Shown one piece after another: positions 1 to 9,769 of a DNA stretch of 64,000 nt. The DNA is taken from the NCBI GenBank assembly GCA_009377755.1, contig WHTM01000016.1, forward strand, positions 1 through 64,000, written 5' to 3'. How positions within the stretch are numbered: the first letter of the stretch is position 1; each line of letters starts with the position of its first letter. Made by a program: the position numbers and the translations under genes. The notes beneath the pieces are model-generated. The model had not been told where the DNA came from. It saw nothing but the letters and a program-made list of their open reading frames with translations, and made no database searches. The stretch is from Hyphomicrobiales bacterium. GTDB lineage: Bacteria > Pseudomonadota > Alphaproteobacteria > Rhizobiales > Xanthobacteraceae.

Positions 1-184
1 CGATGCTGCGCCTTCGGACCAAATCTTCCTGATCCGCTGGTCCATCCAGGAAATCCGCCGCATCGCCATCAAGCTCGCCCAACGGCGCATCCGACACGCG
101 CACGTCATCGCATGGTCGCTCTGGCGGCGCGCCCACCAAGCCGAAGCGCGACGCGCACATCTCAAAAAGAAAAGGCAACTGTAA
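1..184 (+). mobile_element. Transposase C-terminal fragment (cut by window edge)
   Basis: An open frame enters from the left edge (first full codon at base 2) and ends at TAA 182-184, giving about 60 residues rich in Arg, His and Trp. Features include IRRIAIKLAQRRI, then VIAWSLWRRAHQAEARR, then a Lys-rich tail ending KKKRQL. This tail resembles, from memory, the C-terminus of DDE transposases of the IS701/IS4-like groups common in Bradyrhizobium relatives. The stop lies only two bases from the convergent dnaA stop, so there is no space for a usual right-hand inverted repeat unless it extends into dnaA. The upstream part is outside the window, so completeness cannot be judged. Confidence 0.65.
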
Positions 185-186
185 TG

Positions 187-1617
187 CTAGTCTTGCAGCT
201 GCCGCTTCAATCCCTCGATCTCCTGCGCGAGGCTGGTGTCGCTGCCGACAAGGCCCTCAATCTTGCGGACGGCGTGCAGTACGGTCGTGTGGTCCCGTCC
301 GCCGAAACGCCGGCCGATTTCCGGCAGCGAGCGCAAAGTCAGCGTCTTGGCAAGATACATCGCCACTTGCCGTGGGCGCACGACGTTCGCCGTTCGGCGC
401 GATGACAGCAGGTCGGAACGGCTGACGCTGTACTGGCGCGCGACGACGCGCTGTATGTCCTCGATCTTGACCCGCTTCGGCTCCTGCGGACGGATTAGAT
501 CGCGCACCTCGCGCTCGGCCATTTCCAGCGTCACCGGATAGCCGGTCAGCTTGTTGTGCGCGAGGAGGCGGTTGACGGCACCTTCGAGGTCGCGCCCGTT
601 GTGGGTCACCGTCTTGGCGATATAGGCCAGCACCGGCGCCGGAACATCGAACCCTGCATGATGCTGCCGCGCCGCCACCACCCGGGACTTGAGGATTTCC
701 AGGCGCAGTTCCTCGCCGAGCGATCCCATCTCGACCACGAGACCACCGGCGAGCCGGGAGCGGACCCGGTCGTCGAGGCTCTCGAGGTCCAAGGGCGGAC
801 GATCCGCCGCGATGACCACCTGCCGCCCCGCATCGATGAGCGCATTGAGCGTGTGGCAGAATTCCGCCTGGGTCGACTTGCCCTGCAGGAACTGCAGGTC
901 GTCGATGACCAGCACGTCGATACCCCGCAGCGAATCTTTGAATGCCAGCGCGGTTTGCAATTTGATCGCAGTCGCAAACCCATACATGAATTTTTCGGCA
1001 GTCAGATACAGCACCTTGCGCTCGCCGGCCGCGTTGCCCGCCCAGGCAAGCGATTGCAGGAGGTGCGTCTTGCCGAGGCCCACGCCGGCATGGATGTACA
1101 GCGGATTGAACATCACCGAATCGGTGCGCCGGGTCGCAGCCACTTGTTTGGCCGCCGCATGCGCAAGCGTGTTCGACCGGCCGACGACGAAGGTCTCGAA
1201 CGTCAGCCGCGCATCGAGCGGCGAGCCGCCGAGCGATTCGTGGGCGGTTGAGATCGGCGTGGCGCCGAACCGCAAACCGAAGCCGTCGACTTTTCCGTCG
1301 TAGCCGTTGCGCAATGGCTCGTGGGCTTCAGGCGGTTTGGCCTTGGGCGGCAGCGGACGGAGGATGCCGGACCGCACCGTCAATTCGATCCGGCCGATCG
1401 TCGTCTGCTCCGACTGCCAGCAGGCCAGCACACGCTCGGCATAGTGCGATTGAATCCAGCTCTTGAGAAATCGCGTCGGCACCGACATCCGAACGGTTTC
1501 CTCGTCCAAGCCCTCAAGATCGACCCGCGCGAACCAGCTTGTGTAGACATCTTCACCCAATTCGGCCCGCAGGCGTCCTTTGACTCGCGTCCAGCGCTCT
1601 TGGTCCATGCTTGTCAT
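187..1617 (-). CDS. dnaA: Chromosomal replication initiator protein DnaA
   Basis: 476 residues, a normal length. DnaA is the AAA+ ATPase that binds DnaA boxes and opens the chromosomal origin. Domain I occupies about residues 1-80 and a short Pro-rich linker follows to about 130. The ATPase domain has Walker A GVGLGKTH at 178-185 and Walker B VLVIDD at 235-240. The C-terminal DNA-binding domain carries the signature around [21 protein letters not shown] at 1617 is used; a second ATG three codons later is also possible. rpsT lies about 1 kb upstream on the same strand, a neighbourhood often seen in Rhizobiales. The 3' end nearly touches a transposase fragment. Confidence 0.98.
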   Translation of the reverse strand: MTSMDQERWTRVKGRLRAELGEDVYTSWFARVDLEGLDEETVRMSVPTRFLKSWIQSHYAERVLACWQSEQTTIGRIELTVRSGILRPLPPKAKPPEAHEPLRNGYDGKVDGFGLRFGATPISTAHESLGGSPLDARLTFETFVVGRSNTLAHAAAKQVAATRRTDSVMFNPLYIHAGVGLGKTHLLQSLAWAGNAAGERKVLYLTAEKFMYGFATAIKLQTALAFKDSLRGIDVLVIDDLQFLQGKSTQAEFCHTLNALIDAGRQVVIAADRPPLDLESLDDRVRSRLAGGLVVEMGSLGEELRLEILKSRVVAARQHHAGFDVPAPVLAYIAKTVTHNGRDLEGAVNRLLAHNKLTGYPVTLEMAEREVRDLIRPQEPKRVKIEDIQRVVARQYSVSRSDLLSSRRTANVVRPRQVAMYLAKTLTLRSLPEIGRRFGGRDHTTVLHAVRKIEGLVGSDTSLAQEIEGLKRQLQD

Positions 1618-2643
1618 GTTGGCGGTCTCTTCGATCGGCTATTGCGGGTCGGTGACAGGCAAGCGCGGGCGCACTGTGCACCGTACGTGGACGCAACGGA
1701 CTCACGCAAAACAACACTGCTGACTGGAGGACGCCGTTCGCTGACGGGAGCCGAAGCCACCCAAGCGTTGGCGGAACGAAGAAAGCTACGGCCTTAGCCG
1801 CTCGGGGCTGAAACCGGGCCGACGGAAGGGACAATCTTGCGGAAGAGAATGCGAAGGGATGACGGCAGGCTCGGCTTGGTGTTGGATGAACACAGCTTGC
1901 GATATGACATGCGCCCCCCTCCATCGCACGGACATGCAATGGTTTCGTCCGTCTCTGATTTCGCTAAACCGCGAGTCGGCCTCGCGACGCCGCTCTTTTA
2001 ATCTTTACCCGCCACCCCAAAGCAGAACTCAAATCCGCGTAGGTCTATTTCCCCAGCATTACACACCCATTTTGCGGATTTCTGCATGGAATACTCCCTG
2101 ACACCTCGGAAAAGATGCCGAAATCAGTCCTTATACTGTTGAGGTCTCACCCACCGGCGAGAATGGAAAAATAACACGCCTTAACAATGCTGCAACGAAA
2201 TTTCTCTGACGGTTGTGCCAATCTTCGCGCTCGCGCCCACGGCATGTTCCGCCGCTCGATCCCAACGCTTTGAATCTGTATGCTGTTTTCCATTCGACGC
2301 GAGCCATATGCGACACAGAAATTGTTTCGCATCCAACGCAGTGCTGCGTCGCGGCAAGCGGCGCGCAAGACCTGAATCCAAGGTACTCCGCGCTGCTTTC
2401 CCGTTAACTGCCTAACGGAGCGCACGATTTCGTGTTCAGTGAGCGCAGGTAGCCGTTGCGGCGCTGACGCTGCAAACGGCCGTGGACTACGCGCGGCGGC
2501 GGTTGGAACCGCACCGTGAATTCCTACCAGCGATTTTTTGCAGCAATGTTGCAGCAAGGTGACAATGGCCGCCGTTCGCATAGCATCACGTGTGGCGCGG
2601 GCGACGCTGTTCAAGCGATCGAACAGACGCCTTGCGCCAACCG
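1618..2643. other. Long intergenic region between rpsT and dnaA
   Basis: About 1 kb without a convincing gene: frames here lack family features and ribosome binding sites. It presumably carries the dnaA leader and promoter. Base composition falls at about 1990-2200 (runs such as CTTTTAATCTTTACC and GGAAAAATAAC) compared with the GC-rich surroundings. Scanning by eye for exact TTATCCACA boxes on both strands found none, so there is no support for calling it an origin. Confidence 0.5.
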
Positions 2644-2910
2644 TCACTTGCCCAGCTTGGCGATCCGATGCGTCAGGCGGGAAACCTTGCGGCTCACCGT
2701 GTTCTTGTGCACGACACCCTTCTGTGCGGCGCGCATCAGCTCAGGCTCCGCCTGCTGCAATGCTGCCTTCGCCACTGCCACGTCGCCGGAGGTGATCGCC
2801 TCCTCCACCTTGCGGATGTAGATGCGCACACGCGACCGGCGACTCTTGTTGACGATGGTGCGACGCGCATTCTTCCGCGTGGCTTTCTTGGCAGAGGTTG
2901 TGTTGGCCAT
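2644..2910 (-). CDS. rpsT: 30S ribosomal protein S20
   Basis: 88 residues beginning [17 protein letters not shown], the classic basic N-terminus of S20, a primary 16S rRNA binding protein of the small subunit. Longer upstream frames exist, but the ATG at 2910 gives the exact family start and length. The protein is helical and rich in Lys, Arg and Ala along its length. A strong sigma70-like promoter sits about 110 bases upstream (3020-3048). The gene precedes dnaA in the same direction. Confidence 0.97.
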   Translation of the reverse strand: MANTTSAKKATRKNARRTIVNKSRRSRVRIYIRKVEEAITSGDVAVAKAALQQAEPELMRAAQKGVVHKNTVSRKVSRLTHRIAKLGK

Positions 2911-3019
2911 AGGCTCTGATTCCCGCAGGCGCGGTCGCGGTCCCTGTCGCCTTGGACCGTCGCGCCATTGATGTCGAATGAAACTCGGCAGCGCAACCGC
3001 ACGCTGCCATTTGCCGCAG

Positions 3020-3048
3020 CTTATAGTCAGCGCCCGCGCAAGCGTCAA
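3020..3048 (-). promoter_or_regulatory. Likely sigma70-type promoter of rpsT
   Basis: On the minus strand TTGACG (3048-3043) and TATAAG (3025-3020) are separated by exactly 17 bases, close to the housekeeping consensus. Transcription would start near 3013, about 100 bases before the rpsT ATG. This is pattern recognition only. Confidence 0.6.
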
Positions 3049-3075
3049 CGTCCGCCGGAATCACGTCCGCCGGAA

Positions 3076-3972
3076 TCAGGCGACCCGCCTGGCCCGCAAG
3101 GCATCATAACCGGACGTTACCGCGGCATGATCGCCCGGAGAAAACCGCGCCAGCGGCGGCTTGACCACCGCCAGCCGCGGATCGCCGTGGATATGCGACA
3201 AGAGCGCTTTGACGCCGGCCACCAGCGGTTTACCGTCGAACAGGCCACGGATCGCCACCGCGGTATCGAGCGCCGCCCGATCGCCGGTCCGATAGGCGCG
3301 GCCGCAGAGATCGGCATTGAGGTTGGCCGTCGCCGAGATGCAGCCGGCGAAAGGCCCGTCCCGCGCGTCCAGCAAGACCGCCTCGGTCGATGGGAATACG
3401 TCGAAATCCTCCGCGACCGTCGCCGCCTCGCGGGAGAAGCCGAGATCACCCGAAGAATCCTTCAGCCCCGCGATGCGCGCCCCGAACCGCTCGCGCAGAC
3501 GGCGAACGAGCGGAACCGCCCACGGCAGACCGGATAGTGCCGGGTAGTGATACAGGTAGATCGGAATCGGCCTGTCGGCCGTTGCGCTGACCAGCGCGTC
3601 GACGTAGACGGCGAGTCCATCGTCCGGAACGCCCTTGTAATAGAAGGGCGGCAGGACGAGCGCGCCGCCGAAGCCGAGGGCGGCGGCATGGCGCGTCAAG
3701 GCGACAGCATCGGCGACTGCGGCGGCACCTGTCCCAACCATCAGCCGCTGCAGCGGCAGGCCGGCCTCGTGATAGGCGGTCATCAGGCTCTTACGCTCGT
3801 CGAGCGAGAACGAGGTTGCTTCGCCGGTCGTGCCGAGCACATTGAGCCCGTCGCATCCGCTCTCCATCAGATGCCGCGCGAGCTTAAGGCACCGCGGCAC
3901 ATCCGGAGCGCCCTCGGTATCGACGGCGGTGGCGATTGCGGCGAAGACACCGCTCAGGCGATCATTGGCCAT
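3076..3972 (-). CDS. DapA/NAL-family class I aldolase (substrate unknown)
   Basis: 298 residues forming a TIM-barrel Schiff-base aldolase of the dihydrodipicolinate synthase / N-acetylneuraminate lyase family. Visible are the GTTGE pyruvate-binding motif (47-51), a catalytic Tyr near 141 (YLYHYPALSG) and the Schiff-base Lys171 in GLKDSSGD. The position matching the arginine that binds the dicarboxylate substrate in true DapA (E. coli Arg138, recalled) is Leu here, so lysine biosynthesis is unlikely. A keto-acid lyase or dehydratase role is more probable. The start at 3972 is preferred over 3996 because AGGGAG lies a few bases upstream. No pathway partner is adjacent. Confidence 0.85.
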   Translation of the reverse strand: MANDRLSGVFAAIATAVDTEGAPDVPRCLKLARHLMESGCDGLNVLGTTGEATSFSLDERKSLMTAYHEAGLPLQRLMVGTGAAAVADAVALTRHAAALGFGGALVLPPFYYKGVPDDGLAVYVDALVSATADRPIPIYLYHYPALSGLPWAVPLVRRLRERFGARIAGLKDSSGDLGFSREAATVAEDFDVFPSTEAVLLDARDGPFAGCISATANLNADLCGRAYRTGDRAALDTAVAIRGLFDGKPLVAGVKALLSHIHGDPRLAVVKPPLARFSPGDHAAVTSGYDALRARRVA

Positions 3973-4064
3973 GAATCGCTCCCTTACGACTGTCATGTAT
4001 GGACGGCGAGCGTAGCGAGCTCAAGGCCGGGGTCGGCCAGGATGACAACAACAATGCTTCGACT

Positions 4065-6347
4065 TTAGCCGCTCACATTGAAGGCCGCGAGCGCGGCCAT
4101 GTTGACGAGCTGGGAATCCTTCGCCGAGAGCTGAACGATCTGCACCGGCTTGTCCAGTCCGACCAGCAGCGGACCGATGACCGTCGCCCCGCCGAGTTCC
4201 TGCAGCAGCTTGGTGGAAATCGAGGCGGAGTGGAACGCCGGCATGATCAGCACATTGGCCGGACCGCTCAGGCGGCAAAACGGGTACGCCGCCATCAGCT
4301 CCGGATTGAGCGCGACGTCGGCGGCCATGTCGCCGTCATATTCGAAATCGACCCGGCGCTGATCGAGGATGCGCACCGCATCCTTCACGAACTCCGCCCG
4401 CTCGCCCGGTGGGTAGCCGAAGGTCGAGAACGCCAGCAGCGCCAGGCGCGGCTCGTAGCCGAGCCGGCGCGCGACGCCAGCCGCCTCGATGGCGATTTCG
4501 GCGAGGTCCGGGCCGCGGGGCATCTCGGTGACGGCGGTATCGGCGACCAGCACGGTGCGCTCGCGCGCCAACACCAGTGAGAGGCCCATCACCCGGTGTC
4601 CGGGCTTGGGGTCGATGCAGCGCTGTACGTCCTGCAGCGCCACCGAAAAATTGCGGGTGACGCCGGTGACCATGGCATCGGCTTCGTCGTGCGCCACCAT
4701 GCAGGCAGCGAAGTGATTGCGGTCGGTGTTCACCAGGCGCTGGCAGTCGCGGATCAGGTAGCCCTTGCGTTGCAGCCGCTCATAGAGATACGCGGCATAC
4801 TCCGCGTTGCGCTGCGACAGGCGCGCATTGACGATCTTGATCCCGACGTCGAGCTCGAGCCCGGCGTTGCGCGCCGTCTGCTGAACGCGATCCTCGCGGC
4901 CGACCAGCAGTGCGGTTCCGAGTCCCTGGTGCACGAAGCTCAGCGCCGCGCGGATGACCTGCTCCTCCTCGCCCTCGGCAAAGACGACGCGTCGCGGCTG
5001 CCGGCGCAGCCGCGCGAACACCTGCTGCATCACGCCAGCCACCGGATCGCGCCGCGACTGTAGTTGTTCGCGATAGGCATGCATGTCCTTGATCGGTCGG
5101 CGTGCGACACCCGTGTCCATGGCCGCCTGGGCGACCGCGGGTGGAACGGCGGAGATCAGACGCGGGTCGAACGGTACCGGGATGATGTACTCCGGCCCGT
5201 ATTTCGGGCGAGTGCCGCCGTAAGCGGCGATGACCTCGTCGGGAACGTCCTCACGGGCAAGCTGCGCCAGCGCGCGCGCCGCGGCGATCTTCATCTCCAT
5301 GTTGATCGCGGTCGCCCGCACGTCGAGCGCCCCGCGGAAGATGTAGGGGAAGCCGAGGACGTTATTGACCTGGTTCGGATAGTCGGAGCGTCCCGTCGCC
5401 ATGATCGCGTCGTCTCGCACCGCCGCGACCTCCTCCGCTGTGATCTCAGGATCCGGATTTGCCATGGCGAAAATGATCGGGTTGGGCGCCATGGACTTGA
5501 CCATGTCCTGCGTCACCGCGCCTTTCGCCGAAACGCCGAAGAACACGTCGGCGCCTTTCAGGGCGTCTGCCAGCGTGCGGGCCGATGTCTTGGCCGCATG
5601 CGCCGACTTCCACTGGTTCATCCCCTCGGTGCGCCCCTGGTAGATCACGCCCTTGGTGTCGCAGAGAATGACGTTGGCGGCGGCAAAGCCGATCGCCTTC
5701 AGCAGTTCAAGGCAGGCGATGCCGGCGGCGCCTGCACCGTTGCAGACCAGCTTGGTGGCGGCGATGTCGCGTCCGGTGATGTCGAGCGCATTAATCAGGC
5801 CGGCCGCGGCGATGATCGCGGTGCCGTGCTGGTCATCGTGGAACACTGGAATATCGAGCAGCTCGCGCAGCCGTTCCTCGATGATGAAGCATTCCGGCGC
5901 CTTGATATCCTCGAGATTGATTCCGCCCCAGCCCTTGCCGAGGAACTTGACGCAGTTGACGAATTCGTCGGGATCCTCGGTCGACACTTCGAGGTCGATG
6001 GAGTCGATATCGGCAAAGCGCTTGAACAGCACCGCCTTACCCTCCATCACCGGTTTCGCCGCCAGCGCGCCGCGGTTGCCGAGGCCAAGGATCGCGGTGC
6101 CGTTGGTGATGACGGCAACGAAGTTACCCTTGGTGGTGTAGTCGAACGCCAGGCTCTCGTCCTCGGCGATGGCCAGCACCGGCACCGCCACCCCGGGCGA
6201 ATAGGCCAGCGAGAGGTCGCGCTGGGTCGCCATCGGCTTGGTGGCGATGACTTCCAGTTTCCCGGGCCGGCCGGCCGAGTGAAAAAGGAGAGCTTCCTGG
6301 TCGGTAAAGGTCGGGCGTTGGCGCGGGCGGTTGGGGGAATTGGACAT
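4065..6347 (-). CDS. maeB: NADP-dependent malic enzyme with phosphotransacetylase-like domain
   Basis: 760 residues, the usual size of the two-domain MaeB. It oxidatively decarboxylates malate to pyruvate with reduction of NADP. The N-terminal malic enzyme part covers about 1-430, with a Rossmann GAGAAG at 204-209 and the conserved stretch PVFHDDQHGTA near 167-177. The rest is a phosphotransacetylase-like domain, which in this family is usually regulatory (acetyl-CoA inhibition). The start at 6347 follows CCGGAGCC. The longer frame back to 6407 would translate a dispersed palindrome and is rejected. That palindrome begins only 13 bases upstream of the ATG and so lies in the leader or promoter. 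Confidence 0.95.
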   Translation of the reverse strand: MSNSPNRPRQRPTFTDQEALLFHSAGRPGKLEVIATKPMATQRDLSLAYSPGVAVPVLAIAEDESLAFDYTTKGNFVAVITNGTAILGLGNRGALAAKPVMEGKAVLFKRFADIDSIDLEVSTEDPDEFVNCVKFLGKGWGGINLEDIKAPECFIIEERLRELLDIPVFHDDQHGTAIIAAAGLINALDITGRDIAATKLVCNGAGAAGIACLELLKAIGFAAANVILCDTKGVIYQGRTEGMNQWKSAHAAKTSARTLADALKGADVFFGVSAKGAVTQDMVKSMAPNPIIFAMANPDPEITAEEVAAVRDDAIMATGRSDYPNQVNNVLGFPYIFRGALDVRATAINMEMKIAAARALAQLAREDVPDEVIAAYGGTRPKYGPEYIIPVPFDPRLISAVPPAVAQAAMDTGVARRPIKDMHAYREQLQSRRDPVAGVMQQVFARLRRQPRRVVFAEGEEEQVIRAALSFVHQGLGTALLVGREDRVQQTARNAGLELDVGIKIVNARLSQRNAEYAAYLYERLQRKGYLIRDCQRLVNTDRNHFAACMVAHDEADAMVTGVTRNFSVALQDVQRCIDPKPGHRVMGLSLVLARERTVLVADTAVTEMPRGPDLAEIAIEAAGVARRLGYEPRLALLAFSTFGYPPGERAEFVKDAVRILDQRRVDFEYDGDMAADVALNPELMAAYPFCRLSGPANVLIMPAFHSASISTKLLQELGGATVIGPLLVGLDKPVQIVQLSAKDSQLVNMAALAAFNVSG

Positions 6348-6360
6348 TTCGGCTCCGGTA

Positions 6361-6529
6361 CTAGTGTGGTGGATTTGAAGTTCCTGCCTTTGTTGCGGCA
6401 GATTCATCGCGGGATCTTCAAATCCAAAACCGCACTAGATTCATAACGTTGCGAGTGTCGCAAGGTTCGGAAGTTCGCTCCGGAGCGGGCTGCACACTCA
6501 GGCGAACTTCCGAACCTTGACGACACTAG
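6361..6529. repeat. Pair of CTAG-ended palindromes with 13-nt spacer (elements A and B)
   Basis: Element A (6361-6438) runs from CTAGTG to CACTAG with arms based on GATTTGAAG/CTTCAAATC. The right arm is three bases longer, giving a bulge. Then comes a 13-base spacer, ATTCATAACGTTG (6439-6451). Element B (6452-6529) has arms CAAGGTTCGGAAGTTCGC and its complement and ends in GACACTAG; its left CTAG is degenerate (CGAG). Same family as 29561-29726, 49133-49206, 52640-53129 and 56100-56171. Confidence 0.85.
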
Positions 6530-6560
6530 CCCGATCTGGCGTCGGGTCAGCGACGTTAAC

Positions 6561-6606
6561 GCATGATCCGCAAAAGTGGGAACCGGTTTTGCGTCAAGGA
6601 TCATGC
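6561..6606. repeat. Dispersed Rhizobiales-type palindrome, copy 1
   Basis: GCATGATCC at 6561-6569 pairs with GGATCATGC at 6598-6606. Between them is AAAAGTGGGAACCGGTTTT, itself an imperfect palindrome. A second copy with the same core lies at 62768-62802. Repeats with this AAAAGTGG-NACCGGTTTT core are common in genomes of this group, as I recall them. Confidence 0.7.
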
Positions 6607-6798
6607 GCAAACAATAGGATGCGGAGCTTGATCGGGTCCGCCCGGACCGATCAAGCGCAAGCGGAGGCAAAGGCTCAAGTGAGCCGCCGCAAGATTCCTG
6701 GCCCACACGCAGGGCCGGACGCTACCCTCGGGGGGTCTTTGGACGGGGCCGTTGGGCACCTATATTAAGAGCGAGCAGCCTCCATCCCCTGTTGCCCG

Positions 6799-7119
6799 AT
6801 GATCCGCTTCCTGTTCCGCTTCCTCGGCCTTCTGACCCTCGCCGCAGCATTCATCCTCGTCGTTTATGACGGCGCCCGCTTCATCGCCAACCAAACGCTT
6901 GACCTCACAACGGTGGGATATGTCTGGGCGAGCGTGCACCAGAACTCCCTGCTGCTGTTCCAGCCAGCCGTCGAGCGGCACGTCGCGCCCTGGGTCTGGC
7001 AGTCCCTGATCCAGCCGTATCTTCTGGAGCAGCCGGCGAGTCTCCTCCTCCTCATTTTTGGTATGATCTTTGTCCTGCTCGGCCGGCGGAAGAAACCGCT
7101 GATCGGCTACGCGCGATAG
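6799..7119 (+). CDS. Small two-helix membrane protein, function unknown
   Basis: 106 residues with a hydrophobic segment at about 7-29 (LGLLTLAAAFILVVYDGARF) and another at about 80-97 (ASLLLLIFGMIFVLLG), followed by a basic tail RRKKP. The middle part, about 50 residues, would lie outside the cytoplasm if both ends are inside. It is not recognised as a named family. Codon use is like the neighbours, and the gene is free-standing between repeat regions. No strong ribosome binding site is seen before the ATG, so the exact start is uncertain. Confidence 0.6.
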   Translation: MIRFLFRFLGLLTLAAAFILVVYDGARFIANQTLDLTTVGYVWASVHQNSLLLFQPAVERHVAPWVWQSLIQPYLLEQPASLLLLIFGMIFVLLGRRKKPLIGYAR

Positions 7120-7123
7120 CCGC

Positions 7124-7227
7124 CGTCGTCGTCCCCGCGAAGGCCGGACCCAGTATTCCGCGCCGTTACGACAAGAACTGCAGCGTCACGGCGTACTGAA
7201 TGCCCGCCTTCGCGGGCATGACGACCG
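7124..7227. repeat. Dispersed inverted repeat
   Basis: GTCGTCCCCGCGAAGGC on the left and GCCTTCGCGGGCATGACGAC on the right are complementary arms around a weakly paired centre (GTATTCCGCGCCGT against ACGGCGTACTGAAT). This type, beginning GTCGTCCCCGCGAA, is widespread between genes in Bradyrhizobium-like genomes, as I recall. It sits between two plus-strand genes and may act as a transcript-end hairpin. Confidence 0.6.
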
Positions 7228-7331
7228 AGGGTACCCAGGTCACCCGAAGCCTGCCGCAGACGTGATCGCGCGCGTGATGCGGACAAATGCATTCGTGTTT
7301 ATATTGGCCCCGTCATTGCAGGAGAGCCGCG

Positions 7332-7991
<660 letters not shown>

Positions 7992-8026
7992 CCGGCACAT
8001 CAACCTTGGATGCGTTCCCCGCATGC

Positions 8027-8052
8027 GGCGCAGCGTGTCTTTGCGCTGCGCC
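8027..8052 (+). terminator. Hairpin after msrA
   Basis: GGCGCAGCG (8027-8035) pairs perfectly with CGCTGCGCC (8044-8052) around an 8-base loop, 36 bases after the msrA stop. There is no T-run, so it may be a weak terminator or an mRNA-stabilising hairpin. Confidence 0.45.
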
Positions 8053-8143
8053 AGGGACAAGAGTCACTGCGATGGTGAGGAAATGTTAACCATGTAAGGC
8101 GTTAATCCGGCTCGTGCTTTGCAAAAGGGTCCGGATTCGCCGC

Positions 8144-8797
8144 ATGCGCTCTCGCTGCCTTCCGGTCATGGCGCTGGCCGTGCTGTCGCTGGCGGCTTGC
8201 GCGCGGCCGCATACCCGAACGGTGCAGCCGCTGCCGCCGCGGGTGCTGCAATATCCGGTCGAGGACCCGCAGCCGACCCAGGCGCAGGCCGTGCCGGTCA
8301 CCGTCCCGGTCGCCCAGGGCGGCCCCTTTGCGCCCGAGCCGCCGTACATGCTCGACTCGGGCGACCGCCTGCGCATCGTCGTCTTCGGGCAGCAGAACCT
8401 GACCAACACCTATTCGGTGGATGCCAGCGGCAAGATCGCGATGCCGCTGATCGGCTCGGTCCCGGCACGCGGCCTAACGCCGCAGCAACTGGCGCAGTCG
8501 ATCGCCGCGAGCCTGCGCCGCGGCTTCATGCGCGATCCGTCCGTGAGCGCCGAAGTCGTCACCTACCGTCCGTTCTTCATCCTCGGCGAGGTCAACAATC
8601 CCGGACAATACCCCTACGTCGCACACATGACGGTGGAAACCGCGGTGGCGATTGCCGGCGGCTATGGTCCACGCGGCAGCAAGCGCGATGTCATCATCAG
8701 CCGCACCGTGCGGGGCGTGATGACGAAATTCAAAGCACCAATCAACTTCCAGATTCAGCCCGGCGACACCGTCCGGGTCAAGGAACGGTGGTTCTGA
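8144..8797 (+). CDS. Polysaccharide export family outer-membrane lipoprotein
   Basis: 217 residues with a lipoprotein signal: a hydrophobic run, then LSLAAC with the lipidated Cys at 19. A Pro-rich linker leads to a poly-export/SLBB-type domain (MLDSGDRLRIVVFGQ, later FFILGEVNNPGQYPY). Members such as Wza or GumB form the outer-membrane channel for capsule or exopolysaccharide. No other export gene is adjacent, so its partner system must be elsewhere. ATG 8144 is chosen because the signal peptide begins there; a GTG at 8114 is the alternative and AAAAGGG lies 13 bases before the ATG. Confidence 0.85.
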   Translation: MRSRCLPVMALAVLSLAACARPHTRTVQPLPPRVLQYPVEDPQPTQAQAVPVTVPVAQGGPFAPEPPYMLDSGDRLRIVVFGQQNLTNTYSVDASGKIAMPLIGSVPARGLTPQQLAQSIAASLRRGFMRDPSVSAEVVTYRPFFILGEVNNPGQYPYVAHMTVETAVAIAGGYGPRGSKRDVIISRTVRGVMTKFKAPINFQIQPGDTVRVKERWF

Positions 8798-8806
8798 CAC
8801 GCAACG

Positions 8807-9694
8807 TCACCGGCGCAACCGCTTCTTTGGGGCGGCCTTCTGCTCGGCAAAGAACCGGCTCCGATAAGGGCGCTCGTCGACGTTGGACGCGAGCGCCCAT
8901 TGGGCGAGCTCATCGTGCCGCGCAAACCACACGTCCGGCGCCTTCTTCATTTTCTGCAGCAGCTCCTGCAGCACGGACGTGATCAACGGCCGGCCGCCGA
9001 ACTGGCAATGGATCACCAATGTCATCAGGCTCATCGGCTCGTTCTTCAGCAGATAATTGAAGGTGCCTATGTGCGCATCGTAGAGGTCGCGCGGGCTCGC
9101 TCGCATTACGCGGTTGTCCGAGAAGTCGGTCGTCGGCACGCCGGCGATGTCGCCGTGCGGGGTGCGAATACGGATCGGCAGATCGACGTAGGTTACGTCG
9201 GTGGTCCATGTCAGGCCGGCCTTGGCGAGAAAGCCGGCGGTCTCCGGCGTGAAGGCGACGACCGGACTGCCCCAGCCGGTGACTTTCTTGCCGCCGCAGT
9301 CCTCGAGCATATCGATGCTCTGACGGATCGTGGCCGCCTGGTCCGCAAGGCTCATGTAGGCGAGCAGCTTGTCCTGCGAATAGGAATGCGCGGCGAGATC
9401 GTGCCCGGACTTCGCGATCTGCTTGACGGCATCGGGGTATTCCTCGGTGCACAATGCGTTGGTGAAGAACGTGCCGGGGATTTTCAGCCGGTCGAGCATG
9501 TTGATGACGCGCCACACGCCGACTCGGCCGCCATAGGTCGACCAGGCCTTGCTGGCATGATCGAGGGTGCCGGACTTGAGATGCGTGGTCTGCACCGAAT
9601 AGTTCGGTGCGTGGCCTTCCGACCATGTCTCGAACATCACGGTGACGGACACCGCGAGCTTCTTGCCGTTGGGCCACGTCGGCGTCTTGGCCAT
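8807..9694 (-). CDS. Polysaccharide deacetylase (NodB-fold) family protein, PuuE-like
   Basis: 295 residues with a NodB-homology barrel. Metal-site-like elements are HDLAAHSYSQDKL and the WGSP and VIHCQFGGRP motifs. The arrangement YGGRVGVWRVINMLDRLKIPGTFF resembles the allantoinase-like PuuE branch, which acts on amide or ring substrates rather than chitin. No signal peptide, so probably cytoplasmic. It is transcribed after a Bug-type binding protein gene (9770-10741), with 75 bases between. A distant relative lies at 46119-47018, also among catabolic genes. The substrate is not predictable. Confidence 0.8.
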   Translation of the reverse strand: MAKTPTWPNGKKLAVSVTVMFETWSEGHAPNYSVQTTHLKSGTLDHASKAWSTYGGRVGVWRVINMLDRLKIPGTFFTNALCTEEYPDAVKQIAKSGHDLAAHSYSQDKLLAYMSLADQAATIRQSIDMLEDCGGKKVTGWGSPVVAFTPETAGFLAKAGLTWTTDVTYVDLPIRIRTPHGDIAGVPTTDFSDNRVMRASPRDLYDAHIGTFNYLLKNEPMSLMTLVIHCQFGGRPLITSVLQELLQKMKKAPDVWFARHDELAQWALASNVDERPYRSRFFAEQKAAPKKRLRR

Positions 9695-9769
9695 GTGTCT
9701 TCAACTCCCGTTCGTGCGGACGAATGCGCCCGTCGTTTAATTTGAAGGTTTGGGTGGCGGTGTTGACGG

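Noticed and set aside
1618-2643. Region before dnaA considered as the replication origin
   Set aside because: No exact DnaA box found by eye on either strand, and no clear cluster of near matches.
5064-6446. Long open frame (460 codons) on the plus strand opposite maeB
   Set aside because: Mirror frame of a well-recognised gene on the other strand; rich in His, Arg and Gly without any motif, as expected from antisense high-GC DNA.
6517-6768. 83-codon frame between the palindromes and the small membrane gene
   Set aside because: Composed largely of repeat sequence (6561-6606) with no ribosome binding site or family features.
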